A stretch of DNA of 64,000 nt from positions 44,934,677-44,998,676 of the forward strand of contig CM048839.1 of the NCBI GenBank assembly GCA_026545765.1. Direction: 5' to 3'. Numbering within the stretch: position 1 is the stretch's first letter; every line of letters starts with the position of its first letter. The translations under genes and the position numbers were made by a program. Positions 12,311 through 23,103 of this stretch are shown one piece after another. The stretch is from Plantago major (Eukaryota; Streptophyta; Magnoliopsida; Lamiales; Plantaginaceae). The notes under the pieces were generated by a model. It did no database searches. It was not told where the DNA came from and saw nothing but the letters and a program-made list of their open reading frames with translations.

Positions 12311-13059
12311 AAGACTTTGATTAGGATGTGTTGGGTTGGACTTTATGAGGCCCAATTCTTCTCATGAGTTTTTTAGCCCTTAGGCCGATCTTGAAATTTG
12401 GCCTGACATGAGGTTGTCAAAATCAGGTCGTCGCATGCATCTAACAAATAATAAAATTATTTAATTAAAATCATTTAATATTTATTTATTTATATTAACT
12501 TTCATATAAAGTTAATTACATGACAATACATCTAAATGTATTAAGTTCTTTGGGAATGAGGCAACTAAATTGTTCATCTATATCCTGGATTTACGGTCAG
12601 TTATCAAATAAAGTTATCACAATCAACTTTTAGTTTGTGCTTTATTTGTGTTGAACAAATAACACGTTCAGGTTTGATCATGAAGATTTAATAAGTATAA
12701 AAGTGAAATTAGTGGAGGTAAAAGTACATTGGTAGCTAGCATGTGGCTCAAAATGATAACCTGGTACAAAGGAAGTACAATTAAATGACAACTTTCAAAT
12801 TATAACTTGTGATCAAAATAACTTGGAATCGAGTGAACAAGTCAATAATTATATATCTTGTATGATATAAATTGAAATCGAGTGAATACAGTAGAATATA
12901 TGTGGATACATTAAAATATGAGATAGATTTTTCATTATGGTAGACGATGTTGGATGGACAAAAATAAAATAGAAGTTGAGTTCTAGACGGATGGATATAT
13001 ATGAAGGAAAATAATTCTTGGAAATTTTTTGCTTATAAAGAAAATGTATTTCTTCTATA
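12311..13059. other. CACTA 5' region, no gene recognised
   Basis: AT-rich noncoding DNA between the left subterminal array and the nested MITEs. No exon or repeat end was recognised. Confidence 0.5.
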
Positions 13060-13523
13060 CTTCCTCCGTCCCGTCCGAAAATTCTGACAATTGATTTTAC
13101 TAAGTTATTTTTTATCGCAAATTACTCCCAAATACTCCCTACATTCCAAATTGGATGACCCATTTTAACTTTTCATGATCAACATTTTTAAACTTGAGCT
13201 TAATTTACTCTCATATGATACTTTTAATGGATTTTTGAAAAATATATAATGAAAATTTAACATGTGATCTTTAATAATATGAATTTATTATTTTTTTAAT
13301 TAACATTATCAATGAGTTATTTCATACGAAATTTGAAAACGTTGACCATGAAAAGTCAGAATGGGTCATCCAATTCGAGACGGAGGGAGTAAGATGAAAA
13401 TTTTAAATTAATATGAAAATATTGTATTGGAGGTGATGTTTTAGTATATTTATTTAATGTGATTTAAGAGTTGCGATCGAGAATTAAGTGAAAATCAAAC
13501 AGAAAATTTCGGACGGGACGGAC
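13060..13523. mobile_element. Stowaway-like MITE carrying a second MITE
   Basis: Inverted ends CTTCCTCCGTCCCGTCCG and CGGACGGGACGGA continue inward as GAAAATTCTG / CAGAAAATTTC, so the TIR exceeds 25 bp with some mismatches. TA precedes the left end (13058-13059). The exact right boundary is soft by a few bases. A separate 255-bp Stowaway sits inside it. Confidence 0.7.
13135..13389. mobile_element. Stowaway MITE (255 bp) inside another MITE
   Basis: CTCCCTACATTCCAAATTGG at the left pairs with CCAATTCGAGACGGAGGGAG at the right. TA lies on both sides (13133-13134 and 13390-13391), the Stowaway/Tc1-mariner target duplication. It is non-coding. Confidence 0.85.
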
Positions 13524-14389
13524 TAATATAAAAGTGAAAAGGAAGGGAGGGAAAGTAAACTAGTCTCCCGCCATCTTTAAGAAAACCTTTGTAATTCTTC
13601 TTTGATAGAAAAGTAGAAAACCAAAACCCTTTTTTACTTCTTCTCTTTCTCACGTACGGTACGGCGGTCAATCTCCACCAAAATTTTACCTTCTTCATCA
13701 AAATTCTTCAGCGAATCAATACTTCATACCAGGTTTCTACTTATTCTTTTAATTTTGTATCTGTTCTTTACCCCCGATTTCTCCATATTCTAGTTGTTTA
13801 CCCTCTTCACATTTTACCCCCAATTTAGAAAAGACGTGATTGAAGTTTTTTTTACCAAGGAGAAGTCTCTTTGACTCGTTTGATTTTTTCCAGCTCTTTC
13901 GAATCTGAAGGTTCGTGGTGCGCTTGCAAGATTTGTTTGGCATTCTACTTCACTTAATTCCCGTGATTTCAGGTCCGTATATATCATTATTCTAAATTGT
14001 CTTCAATCGGCTATGATAAATTATTTCCTGAAGTATTGATCAGTTAGTTTCTAAAGTTTTGTTTTATGCTGCATCTCGGAAGATGGTTCTTGTTTTGGTA
14101 TCTGCATAATTTTTTTGGCAGGTTTTTGTATTTGTTCTGGTTTGTTGTGCCTGTGTGTGGTGTACTGAAGCTGTTTTGTGCTTCTCTAATGTACGTGGAT
14201 TTTTATCCTGCTAAGTAAACACTCCTTTTTATTTGGTGATATGATGAAATAAACTTTTTTACTTCTTAAAAAATAGTATTGGGGTCTGTATATAGTCATG
14301 TTTAAGTTGGTTTCCTCTTTTGCTAGTCTTATGGTCACGCTAAACTACTTGTTTTGCCTACTACTTGTTAATCTTATAGGAACACAGGT

Positions 14390-17300
14390 ATGGATAAAAG
14401 TTGGATTAATGATAAAAAGTTTTCGTCTACATATGTTAAGGGTATCAAGTCTTTCATGCACTTTGCAAACCAAAATAACAAAAGGCTTGATAGAATGCTG
14501 AAATGTCCTTGCATTGTATGCAATAATACATGTTATAAAACCCCAGATGAAGTTCAGTGTGACCTGTGTACAAATGGATTCCGCAAGACATATGTAAACT
14601 GGATTTATCATGGCGAAGAACCACCAATGCACACAAGCACTGAGAATGTTACAGGTGGTCCAATTAACAATGACATGGAATATGACTATTTCCATGATAA
14701 TGGTACATTCGATGAGTTACTAGATGATATGAGGGCAGCAAACAGAAACTCAGTTGATGACCACGAAGAAGACACAACGGGCTTTCGTAAGCTTTTAGAT
14801 GATGCTCAACGTAGTTTATATCCTGGCTGCAAGACTTCAGTTTTAACGGCAGTTGTGAAATTGTTGCATCTTAAAGTGCAAGGTAAATGGAGTAACAAAT
14901 CCTTTACAATGTTGCTTGAGTTCATAAAGGATATATTGCCAGATGGTGACATACTTCCTTCATCCCTATACGGAGCTAGAAAATTTTTAGTTGAAATCGG
15001 GTTGGGTTATGAAGAGATTCATGCTTGTAAGAATAGTTGTGCATTATTCTGGAAAGAAAATGCGGATGATGATATTTGCCCAGTATGTAAAACATCGAGG
15101 TGGAGTAGTAGTAGTGGAGGTCATAACGTTCCTCATAAAATACTGAGATACTTTCCTCTAAAGCCCAGGTTGCAAAGGCTTTTCATGTGCAGCAAAACGG
15201 CTTCAAAGATGCGGTGGCATAAAGAAAAGAGGGTAGATGATGAAGGCATCTTGAGACATCCAGCTGATTCATTAGCATGGAAGCATTTTGATAATGAATT
15301 TCCCGACTTTGCGTTAGATCCACGTAATGTCAGATTGGGATTGGCAAGTGATGGTTTTACCCCATGGTCAGATATGGGAAATTCACATAGCATGTGGCCT
15401 GTTCTAGTTACGGTTTACAATTTACCCCCTTATGATTGTATGCAGACTTCAAGTATTATCATGTCCTTACTAATTCCTGGACCAGATTATCCGGGACAAA
15501 ACATTGATGTTTACTTGCAACCTTTGATAGAGGAGTTGAAGGAGTTATGGGACATTGGTGTTACAACTTATGATGCATACAGTAAACAAAAATTCCAAAT
15601 GCGTGCGGCTGTATTGTGGACGATCAGTGACTTTCCTGGGTATGGTATTTTGTCTGGTTGATCAACTCAGGGCACTATGCTTGCCCATGTTGTTTAGATG
15701 AAACTGATTTTGATCAGTTGAGAACTAAGACTTGCTATATGGGGCATCGCCGTTTTCTACCTAAAAACCACCATTTTCGTAGAAATAAAGTTGAATTTAA
15801 TGGCAAAGAAGAACGGCGAAAGAAGCCAGAAAGAAAAATTGGAGATGTGATACTACAATGGTTGGACCGCCTTAAACCTATATTGCCTGATCTTGGTAAG
15901 CATCAGCCCTCGAACAAAAAAAGAAAATGCGACTCTGATCAATCAAATTGGGTGAAGACATCTATTTTCTTTTTGTTGCCTTACTGGCACAACTTGCTGA
16001 TTAGGCACAACCTTGATATGATGCACATTGAGAAAAATATTTGTGAGAATCTGCTTTGGACATTGCTGGATATTTTAGGCAGAACAAAAGATCCCAATGT
16101 CGCACGCGAGGATCTAACTGATTGGGGAATTAGGGAAGAGCTGCATTTGCAAGAAAGAGGTAATAAACGTATAAAACCGGCTGCATGCTTTACATTGTCA
16201 CCCAGCGAAAAGAATGAATTTCTCCAGTTTATTAAATCAGTCAAGTATCCAGATGGCTTTGCTGCAAATATCTCCAAAAGAGTTAAGGCTACGAAGATAT
16301 CAGGATTAAAGTCACATGATTTTCATATTTTGATTCAAAGATTGATTCCTGCTGGAACTCGTGGCCTTTTGCCAAAGCAGGTCAATGAGGTTTTATGTGA
16401 GTTGGGAGATTATTTTAAGGAGTTGTGCTCGAAGACTTTGAAAGATGAAGATCTGGAAAGGCTGGATAAAAACATACCGATAATTCTGTGTAAGTTAGAG
16501 AAGATATTCCCGCCTTACTTTTTCACTGTGATGGTGCATTTGGCCGTTCATCTAGCTGAAGAGGCAATGATAGCCGGACCTGTTCAATTTCGGTGGATGT
16601 ACCCAATTGAAAGGTACATCATATGCCATTCTTTTTTCAATTAACTTAATGTAGTTTGTCGTGGTAAAAATTTTCATCTTATATATTACAGATTCTTGGG
16701 AAACTTGAAAGGTTTCATTCGCAATAGAGCTCGTCCAGAAGGTTCAATTGCAGAAGGATACATAGTGTGTGAAAGCTTAACATTTTTGTCTATGTATCTA
16801 ACTGACATGGAAACAAGGTTTAATCGCCGAGCACGAAATTTTGATGTTGATCATGAGAAAGAAGATGAGAGAATATCTATATTTTCAATGAATAATCGTC
16901 CATTTGGACAAATTAAATCCAAAAGTTTGTTATCTGTGGAAGAATTAAAGAAAGCACATTGGTTTATCTTGAATAATTGTGAAGAAGTTGAGCAATATAT
17001 GAAGTAAGTATTTAATGTACCTTTGTTTACTAAACTTTCATTCATATAACTTTTTGTCTATTAAATCTGCTATTTACTAAACGTTCATTTCTCTTTTTTT
17101 TCTTTAAGGATCCACCATGCTAAATTACATGGTATCCCATTAGATCAAGTTGGTAATCTTGAACCATATGACAATAGGCATCAGAATGAATTCCCCAAGT
17201 GGTTTTAAGAACATGTAAGTGACCTGGTTTCGAGCTGGTTATCTTGAACCATATAACGTTAGGCACCAGATAATTGTACATTCAAATGCATCTTTGGTTT

Positions 17301-18157
17301 CCAATCTATGTGACTTACATAATGTTTTTGTTGCTCAGATGAATCAATTGCACCTGAAGAAGTCCCAAAAAGCAACTCTGGACATGTGGGCTCTCGCAAA
17401 TGGTCCGCTTAGATTGGATACTCGTTTTTATAATAGTTGCATTGTCAATGGGGTTCGATTTCATACAAGAGCACGTGATAATTTACGAAGAACACAAAAC
17501 AGTGGTTTGGTAGTTGAAGGAAACCATAAAGATGAGTCAGTTCAGTTTTATGGTTTCTTAAGAAGAGTTGTTGAGCTAACCTATATGCATGGTTACAAAG
17601 TCGTTTTGTTCGAATGTGAGTGGTTTGATATGGGGAACAAGAGAACAAAAAATGTCTATAAGCACTTTACAAGCATTGACATAAGGTCAAGATGGTATAA
17701 GGATGACCCATTTGTATTGCCAGTTCAAGTGCAACAGGTATTTTATATAAATGATACAAAATTAGGCAAGAATTGGCATATTGTGCAGAGACTTCAGCAC
17801 AGGCATTTGTGGGACCTCCCTGAAGTTGAAAAAGAAAATGCTGAGAGTACAAATGATATTGATGAAGACCCTCATAGTACACATGTGTTGCAACAATATG
17901 AGTCCAGTGGAGTAAATGATGTTCATGATCCCATAAATGAAGATTCCAATCGAATTAAGTTATCAAGAGACGATGTCGAACCTGTTGTGATTGATACCAC
18001 TGTTGTTCAAAGACAGGGCAAGAACAGGTCTGGTAGATCTAGAAATTCCAAAAGGCATGGACAAAAACAAAAGGGAAAAGGCAAGAGGAAGATGGATGAG
18101 GAAGAAGAAGAAGAAGAAGAAGAAGAAGAAGAAGAAGAAGATGATGATGATGAGTGA
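14390..18157 (+). pseudogene. CACTA TNP2-type transposase gene, disabled
   Basis: Proposed exons: 14390-16613, 16692-17003, 17109-17214 and 17339-18157, all with GT...AG introns and consistent phases. The protein begins MDKSWINDKKFSSTYVKGI (transposase-associated domain), continues with the TNP2 core (AVLWTISDFPGYG, YACPCC, HNLDMMHIEKNICENL), then DUF4218 (PPYFFTVMVHLAVHLAEEA) and DUF4216 (CIVNGVRFHT, LFECEWFD), and ends in a Glu/Asp-rich tail encoded by a GAA repeat. The family cuts the element at its TIRs. Three disabling changes are visible: TGA at 15659-15661 where relatives have Trp, a one-base loss in the next few codons (about 15667-15671), and TAA at 17206-17208 where Lys is usual. 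Otherwise the sequence is well preserved, suggesting recent inactivation. Confidence 0.9.
18094..18154 (+). repeat. GAA/GAT microsatellite at the transposase C-terminus
   Basis: A run of GAA triplets followed by GAT triplets encodes the acidic tail of the TNP2-type protein. In other frames it gives poly-Lys/Met and, on the opposite strand, poly-Ser open frames, which are artefacts. Confidence 0.9.
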
Positions 18158-18440
18158 AAGAATATATACATATGTTTTGTTTTGTTTTTTTGCATCTTGG
18201 GTTGATTTACTTTCAACTTGTTATTGGTTGACTGATATAACGTTATATCTTGCATCTTGGAATAATTATATTTGAACTTCTAGTTTTCTTTTCAGCATAA
18301 TTTTTTTGATGAATTAAGTGCAGCTTCTACTAGTTATTAGTTTCTTATAGTTATGACTTGTTGATGATGATTATACTTACATTTTGCTACTGCTATGATT
18401 CATTATTGTGCTATTATTGACATCTCTTGAACTCTTGTAG

Positions 18441-20535
18441 ATGGCAGGACCAAACTTCAAGAGACTTCGTAAAGCTTCAGAGTCCGAGAGTAGACCTGGA
18501 GGTGGGAGTGCAGCAAGAAGTGGGAGTGTAGCGAGAAGTGGGAGTGCAACGAGAACTCTATTCCAATCACCAGAAGGAATACGTGATATAAATAGAGCAA
18601 CACCAAACATTAATGCATCTAGACCAGCTACTCAGCAAGAACTCTACTCCAATCACCTCAGGAATCTGGATATGTGTACACCTGAAACTAACACTAATAC
18701 AAATCTAGATATGAATGGACATGAGACTGACCATGGTGATACTGTAGATCACAATAGTGCTACGAATTCTGATGCTGAAGATGATGAACTAGGTAATGGT
18801 AATGGTTTCATTTTTTGTCTACCATATATGTACATTTCCTTCCTTTAATATTATTACAAGTTTGTTTGTTTGTTTTCTACTTTTCTTAGAATCTAGTGAT
18901 GGAAAGGCAGTTCGTGGTGTTGGCAGATGTCTGGCATTAGATAAACATGTCGAGCGGGTATGTATTTTTAATATAGAATAGTCATATGAAACTAAAATTA
19001 TTGTCTTTCTTATATGGATTTCTATAAGTTTCCGACTTTATATTTCAATAGTTTGGGAAGATAAAACTTAAGTTCAACATGGGAAAGAGAGAGCCAAATA
19101 AGTATTCAGTTTGGTTTGCTGATGCAATTAGATATACCCTCAGAACATCTGCTGAACTTGAGAACGTGTCTGTGTGGAAAAAAGTTCCAGAAACTAATAA
19201 AGAAGTGTGCCGTACAAGATTACAGGTAACCTGTTGCATTATAATTTATTCTTTTAGTATGATGAGTATTTCCAGAACAGTTCCTTGATTAGCAAAGCTA
19301 AATATTGTCATGTTACAAATCAACTTATTCCATCACTTTGTTCACATATCACTCTTGTAATTGTTTTGTAGACATGGTTCGATATTGAAGACTGGGAAAG
19401 TGAACGTATTAAAAAAATTATTAACTTCAAGCTCCAAACAAGTTATAGGCAATGGAGAAATACATTGAAAGAATGTTATGACAAGTTCAAAGAGATGCAG
19501 CTTGATCCAAGAAAAAAGAGTCCACGAGTCGAGGTGACACTTGAGAAATGGATTTCGCCAGTGATTGGCTTGAGAGTGAAACATTTCAGGTACGTCTACC
19601 TTTTTGTTGTGGTAAAGAACTGTTAATGCACTCTTCTAGAGCAAACAAAGTTAATCGAAATGTGCAGATTTTGTAGTGGTGTTGAAAAAATAAAATAAGT
19701 GCACCTTTTGTTAACTGATACTCCCAGACTCTTATCCAAGACATATATTTTTTTCCTACAGATCAAGTCCAACAAAAATAAAAAAAAATAGAGAAAAGAT
19801 GACATCCATACACACTTCTGGAAGGATCAGCTACCAAACTCACTATGAGCGGATGGTTTGTATTTTGTTTCATAACACCCCGTCCCAGTTCGTTCTAATA
19901 TAATTATCTATCCGTAAATATACACTAACTTGTTCTTTTTTGAATAATTGTGAATCATGAATAGCCTGAGAATGAGCAAAGCAGGATTGAGCTATTTAGG
20001 ACCACTCACGTTGATAAACATGGTAAATTTGTTGATCCTAAGGACGAGGCTGATTATGTAAGATAATATTCTCTTAACATATATTATTTTATATTTAACT
20101 AATGATTTCTGAATAGTGATAATTAATATTATTGATTGTCTGTTTACATTGCAGAATAAAATGGTTGAGTTGAAAGATGCTTCCCTATTAGATGGAGCGG
20201 AACCTAAGTCGGATGATCAAATTCTTGTGGAGGTTCTTGGGTTTCGCAGATACCGTAAAGGTATGGGATATGGAGTAGTGGTCGCTCGAGGCTCTAAGTA
20301 TTTATCAGGTGCAGGAGAAGATTCTGGATTGACTCAGAAATTAAATGAAACTCAAGCAGCACTTGATGATACTCAATCAAAACTTGAGGAAACTCAAACT
20401 ACACTTGAGAATGCAGAAGGAAAAATCAGCTCCCTCTCAAAGAAATTGGAAGAGGAAAAAGAGAAAAATGACAACAAGTTTGAAACTCTTCAACGCCAGA
20501 TTGAACTAATGCAACAAAACTTTATCAGGCAGTAG
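18441..20535 (+). CDS. CACTA TNPA-like protein (Transposase_24 family), 459 aa
   Basis: Seven exons can be joined with GT...AG introns and unbroken frame: 18441-18792, 18890-18957, 19052-19225, 19372-19589, 19762-19855, 19965-20057 and 20155-20535. They total 1380 nt (459 codons plus stop). The N-terminus is low-complexity and Ser/Gly/Arg-rich. The middle matches the plant Ptta/En/Spm transposase family (WFDIEDWESERIKKIIN, YRQWRNTLKECYDKF, GRISYQTHYERM, LFRTTHVDKHGKF). The C-terminus is a strongly predicted coiled coil of QAALDDTQSKLEETQTTLE heptads. By analogy with TNPA it would bind the subterminal motifs and multimerise. Around 19560-19785 the reading looks locally shifted relative to family members (the alternative frame gives DWLESETF), as if two small indels compensate. 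It is the only transposon gene here that appears whole. Confidence 0.8.
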
Positions 20536-20645
20536 GTATGACATCGAACTTTTCTTGCTGAGAGCCATAATCTACTTCTCTGTCAGTTTCTATCAACTGG
20601 AGTCATTCAAATTATGCAATTGATGATTAGTGTAGGTGATATAGC

Positions 20646-20880
20646 GTGAGAGAAAAAGTTCCCTAAGGTGATTTTAAATTTACAGGACAGATTGAATTCT
20701 TGAGTTTTCTGGCAGGATTTTTGTGGTTTTTGTTTCTGTATTGTAGCTCAGATAGCAGCAGGTTCTTGTGTTCAGCTGCTGTGCATTTTTCTTCTGTGTC
20801 TGGTTGTAATTCTCGATTGGGCACATCTTGTGCTTCAATCAAGTTTTAATAAAATTTACCTTTTCAAAAAAATAAAAATA
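20646..20880 (+). mobile_element. 5'-truncated LINE tail with target duplication
   Basis: About 235 bp ends in TTTTAATAAAATTTACCTTTTC followed by an A-rich tail, like the 3' ends of plant L1 LINEs. It is bracketed by the 13-bp direct repeat TAGGTGATATAGC (20633-20645) and TAGGTGATTTAGC (20881-20893), one mismatch. It inserted into the CACTA element just downstream of the TNPA-like gene. It could be a SINE or other tailed retroposon; no coding part remains. Confidence 0.7.
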
Positions 20881-20980
20881 TAGGTGATTTAGCAATTGCA
20901 GAATGCAGAAACTTCATTATCTTTGGCTGGAAATATCATTTCAGACATTAAGCATTTGGGTCTTTCGTTTAAGAATGTGG

Positions 20981-21062
20981 ACAAATTTAGAAGTTTATGT
21001 TATGTTTGTGATTGTTTGCTAACAAATTTAGAAGTTTATGTTATGTTTGTGATTGTTTGCTA
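20981..21062 (+). repeat. 41-bp perfect tandem duplication
   Basis: The unit beginning ACAAATTTAGAAGTTTATG at 20981-21021 is repeated immediately at 21022-21062. A recent local duplication in the CACTA 3' region. Confidence 0.9.
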
Positions 21063-21469
21063 CTTACCGTAACTTATTGATTTCATTAATTTGCAGATTG
21101 TTCACTTGCATCTCTTTTGGAGTAAGAAGAAGAAGGTTATTCGTTTGAAATTCTTGAAGTTCTCGAACTTTTAGAGGATAGCTAGTTGCGATCTTTGATA
21201 CATTTTTGATAGTATATCATATTGCAAACTTTTGGTTAGATTTAGATTTGAAATTGGTATCATTAGTTACGGTGATAACTATCCTTGTTTATTTTTCCCG
21301 GTGCACATTGAGATGATTCACAGGGTTTATTTCAATCAATGTTGGTCCGCCTAATCTTTTGTCCATTTAAATTATAGTATATGATTTTACATATGTCGAT
21401 TTAAATATTTATGAACTAGTTACAATGATAACAAATAATATATGATGGATTTATTATTTTGTCAAAAAA

Positions 21470-22100
21470 TAGGATAGGTGAAAAAATTGACGCTATGACA
21501 AATATACAATTCTGCATAACGACAATCTTTTGTCATGATTCCTTATTATCCGTGACCAAAACTGTTTGTCACTACAAATATAAAAGATTATGACAATAAT
21601 AATTAAATTTTGTGACAGAAAGTTTTGTCACTAATTCAATTAACTTTCAATGACCAAATATTTTGTCACAAAAACAAGTATCCGAAAAGGGCTGTAGTGA
21701 CAAAAATACGATTTTGGTGACAAAAATATTTTTCTTGAATGACAGAAACTTCGTCACATGACATCCCAGTGACAAATAATTTTGTTACAATAGATGACAG
21801 CAACAAAATATCTAGTGACAAACTAAGCCATTAGCGACAATATTTTCATATCCTCTGACAAAAACACCGTCACCGATAATAGCCCTGTTGTGACGAGGTC
21901 AATTTTCTTCATGAATTTCAGTGATAAAATACCGTTCGTCACAAACTGTTGTGACAACACCAAAATGTCGTCACCAAATATTAATTGTGACGGGCCTTTG
22001 GTGACGACGCTCGTGACAAAAAAAAATCATCACGCAAACTCTTCAATGATGAGATTGTGTATTTCCATGACAAATAAAATCGTCACGAGAAAACCAATTT
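21470..22100. repeat. Right subterminal repeat array of the CACTA element
   Basis: The same TTTGTCAC / GTGACAAA motif as at the left end recurs at high density here, in both orientations, up to the right terminus. The matching arrays support the two ends belonging to one element. Confidence 0.8.
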
Positions 22101-22215
22101 TTTGTAGTGAAAGGGCATTACTCTTATTTTTCTTGTCTTTAACCTTTCTTATCGTATTATTAGTCTATAGTTTTTTAAATAATAATATATCATATTTTGT
22201 CCAATAATTATAATA

Positions 22216-22466
22216 CTCCCTCCATTTCAGAAAAAGTGTTACATTTTATTATACATGGTCAATCGTTTTCGTGTTTGACTATTTATTTAAACGATAATAA
22301 TAAATAAATTATTAAATTTATATAATGAAAATTTAGTAATTAAATTTTTATTATATGATTTTATTAAATTATTTACTATTATCGTTTATGAGTAATTTGT
22401 GGTCAAACTCGAAGACAGTTGACCGGTCAAAGTCAAAATGTAACACTTTCTCTGAAATAGAGGGAG
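22216..22466. mobile_element. Stowaway MITE (251 bp) in the foldback right arm
   Basis: CTCCCTCCATTTCAGAAAAA at the left pairs with TCTCTGAAATAGAGGGAG at the right, with TA at 22214-22215 and 22467-22468. The left foldback arm (about 11350-11390) lacks it: removing the MITE and one TA restores the expected sequence exactly. It therefore inserted after the palindrome formed. Confidence 0.93.
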
Positions 22467-23103
22467 TATATATTTAATGTACTTTACATCACCACTTAAT
22501 AACATCATCAAAATTATCAGAATTTGAAAGAAATAATCGTTGAGCATTTTCACTTAGTAATGAAAAAAAATCAGTATTTGATGTGTACTACATGTATGCA
22601 TTTTAAAGAGGTGCGGATATATTAATCCTTATGTTAGTTGCAAAAAAGTACACAAAATGTATAACAGAGGATCCAACAATATAAAATATAAGTTGAGAAT
22701 TCTAATGACCTCCCGGTTTACAAAAAGAAAACGTAACTGAGCTAGATCATCACTTCCCCATATCAAAGCTGCAATGCTGTCACGGATTATATTCATCTCA
22801 GTAGATGTTTCTCTTGAATTGGTTGAGGATTCTTACCGGATGAAATCAAGATGGCTTCTTCTGAGCGATGGTTTCTTATTTTCTTTATTCTAATTTAGGT
22901 TAATATAGGTTAGGGATATTTTCGGAATGAAAAAGATAAGAAGCTCCTTCTTTAAAAAAAAAAGCTACATTGACTAGCTTCTTTTTCCAACTAGCTGGTT
23001 AAAGAAGTTGCGCGTTCACGTAACGAGCTTTTTATTAGTCAATGGTAAAAAAAAAGCTCATGGAGCTGGAAAGATAGCTGAAAAACTAGTGGTAAACAGA
23101 GTC

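Larger units (their letters stand above)
11738..22109 (+). mobile_element. CACTA (En/Spm) transposon, 10.4 kb, nested in the foldback element
   Basis: Ends are CACTACAAAAAAAGTAG at the left and, at the right, a sequence whose reverse complement is CACTACAAAAAATTGG. Both are flanked by AAA, a 3-bp target duplication. The empty site can be read from the opposite foldback arm: the reverse complement of CCCTTTTATGTCAT is ATGACATAAAAGGG, exactly what remains here after removing the element and one AAA. Subterminal regions (11750-12310 and 21470-22100) are packed with TTTGTCAC/GTGACAAA motifs, the usual type of TNPA-binding array. Inside are a TNP2-type transposase gene with disabling changes and an apparently intact TNPA-like gene, both on the plus strand. 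Confidence 0.95.
10869..23103. mobile_element. Long foldback (palindromic) Harbinger-like element, interrupted
   Basis: The left end GGCTCTGTTTACCACTAGC and the right end GCTAGTGGTAAACAGAGCC-like sequence (one or two mismatches) form terminal inverted repeats, flanked by TTA at 10866-10868 and 23104-23106. The 3-bp TTA duplication fits PIF/Harbinger elements. The inverted similarity runs over whole arms: left arm 10869 to about 11600, right arm 11604-11737 plus 22110-23103. After removing the two insertions each arm is about 735 bp, joined by a short spacer that itself contains GGCTCTGTTTA. No coding capacity belongs to this element. The right arm also has about 125 bp (near 22725-22850) absent from the left arm. 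Transcription through it would give a long hairpin RNA. Confidence 0.8.

Noticed and set aside
18007-18255. Poly-Ser open frame on the minus strand
   Set aside because: It is the opposite strand of the GAA/GAT microsatellite that encodes the transposase acidic tail.
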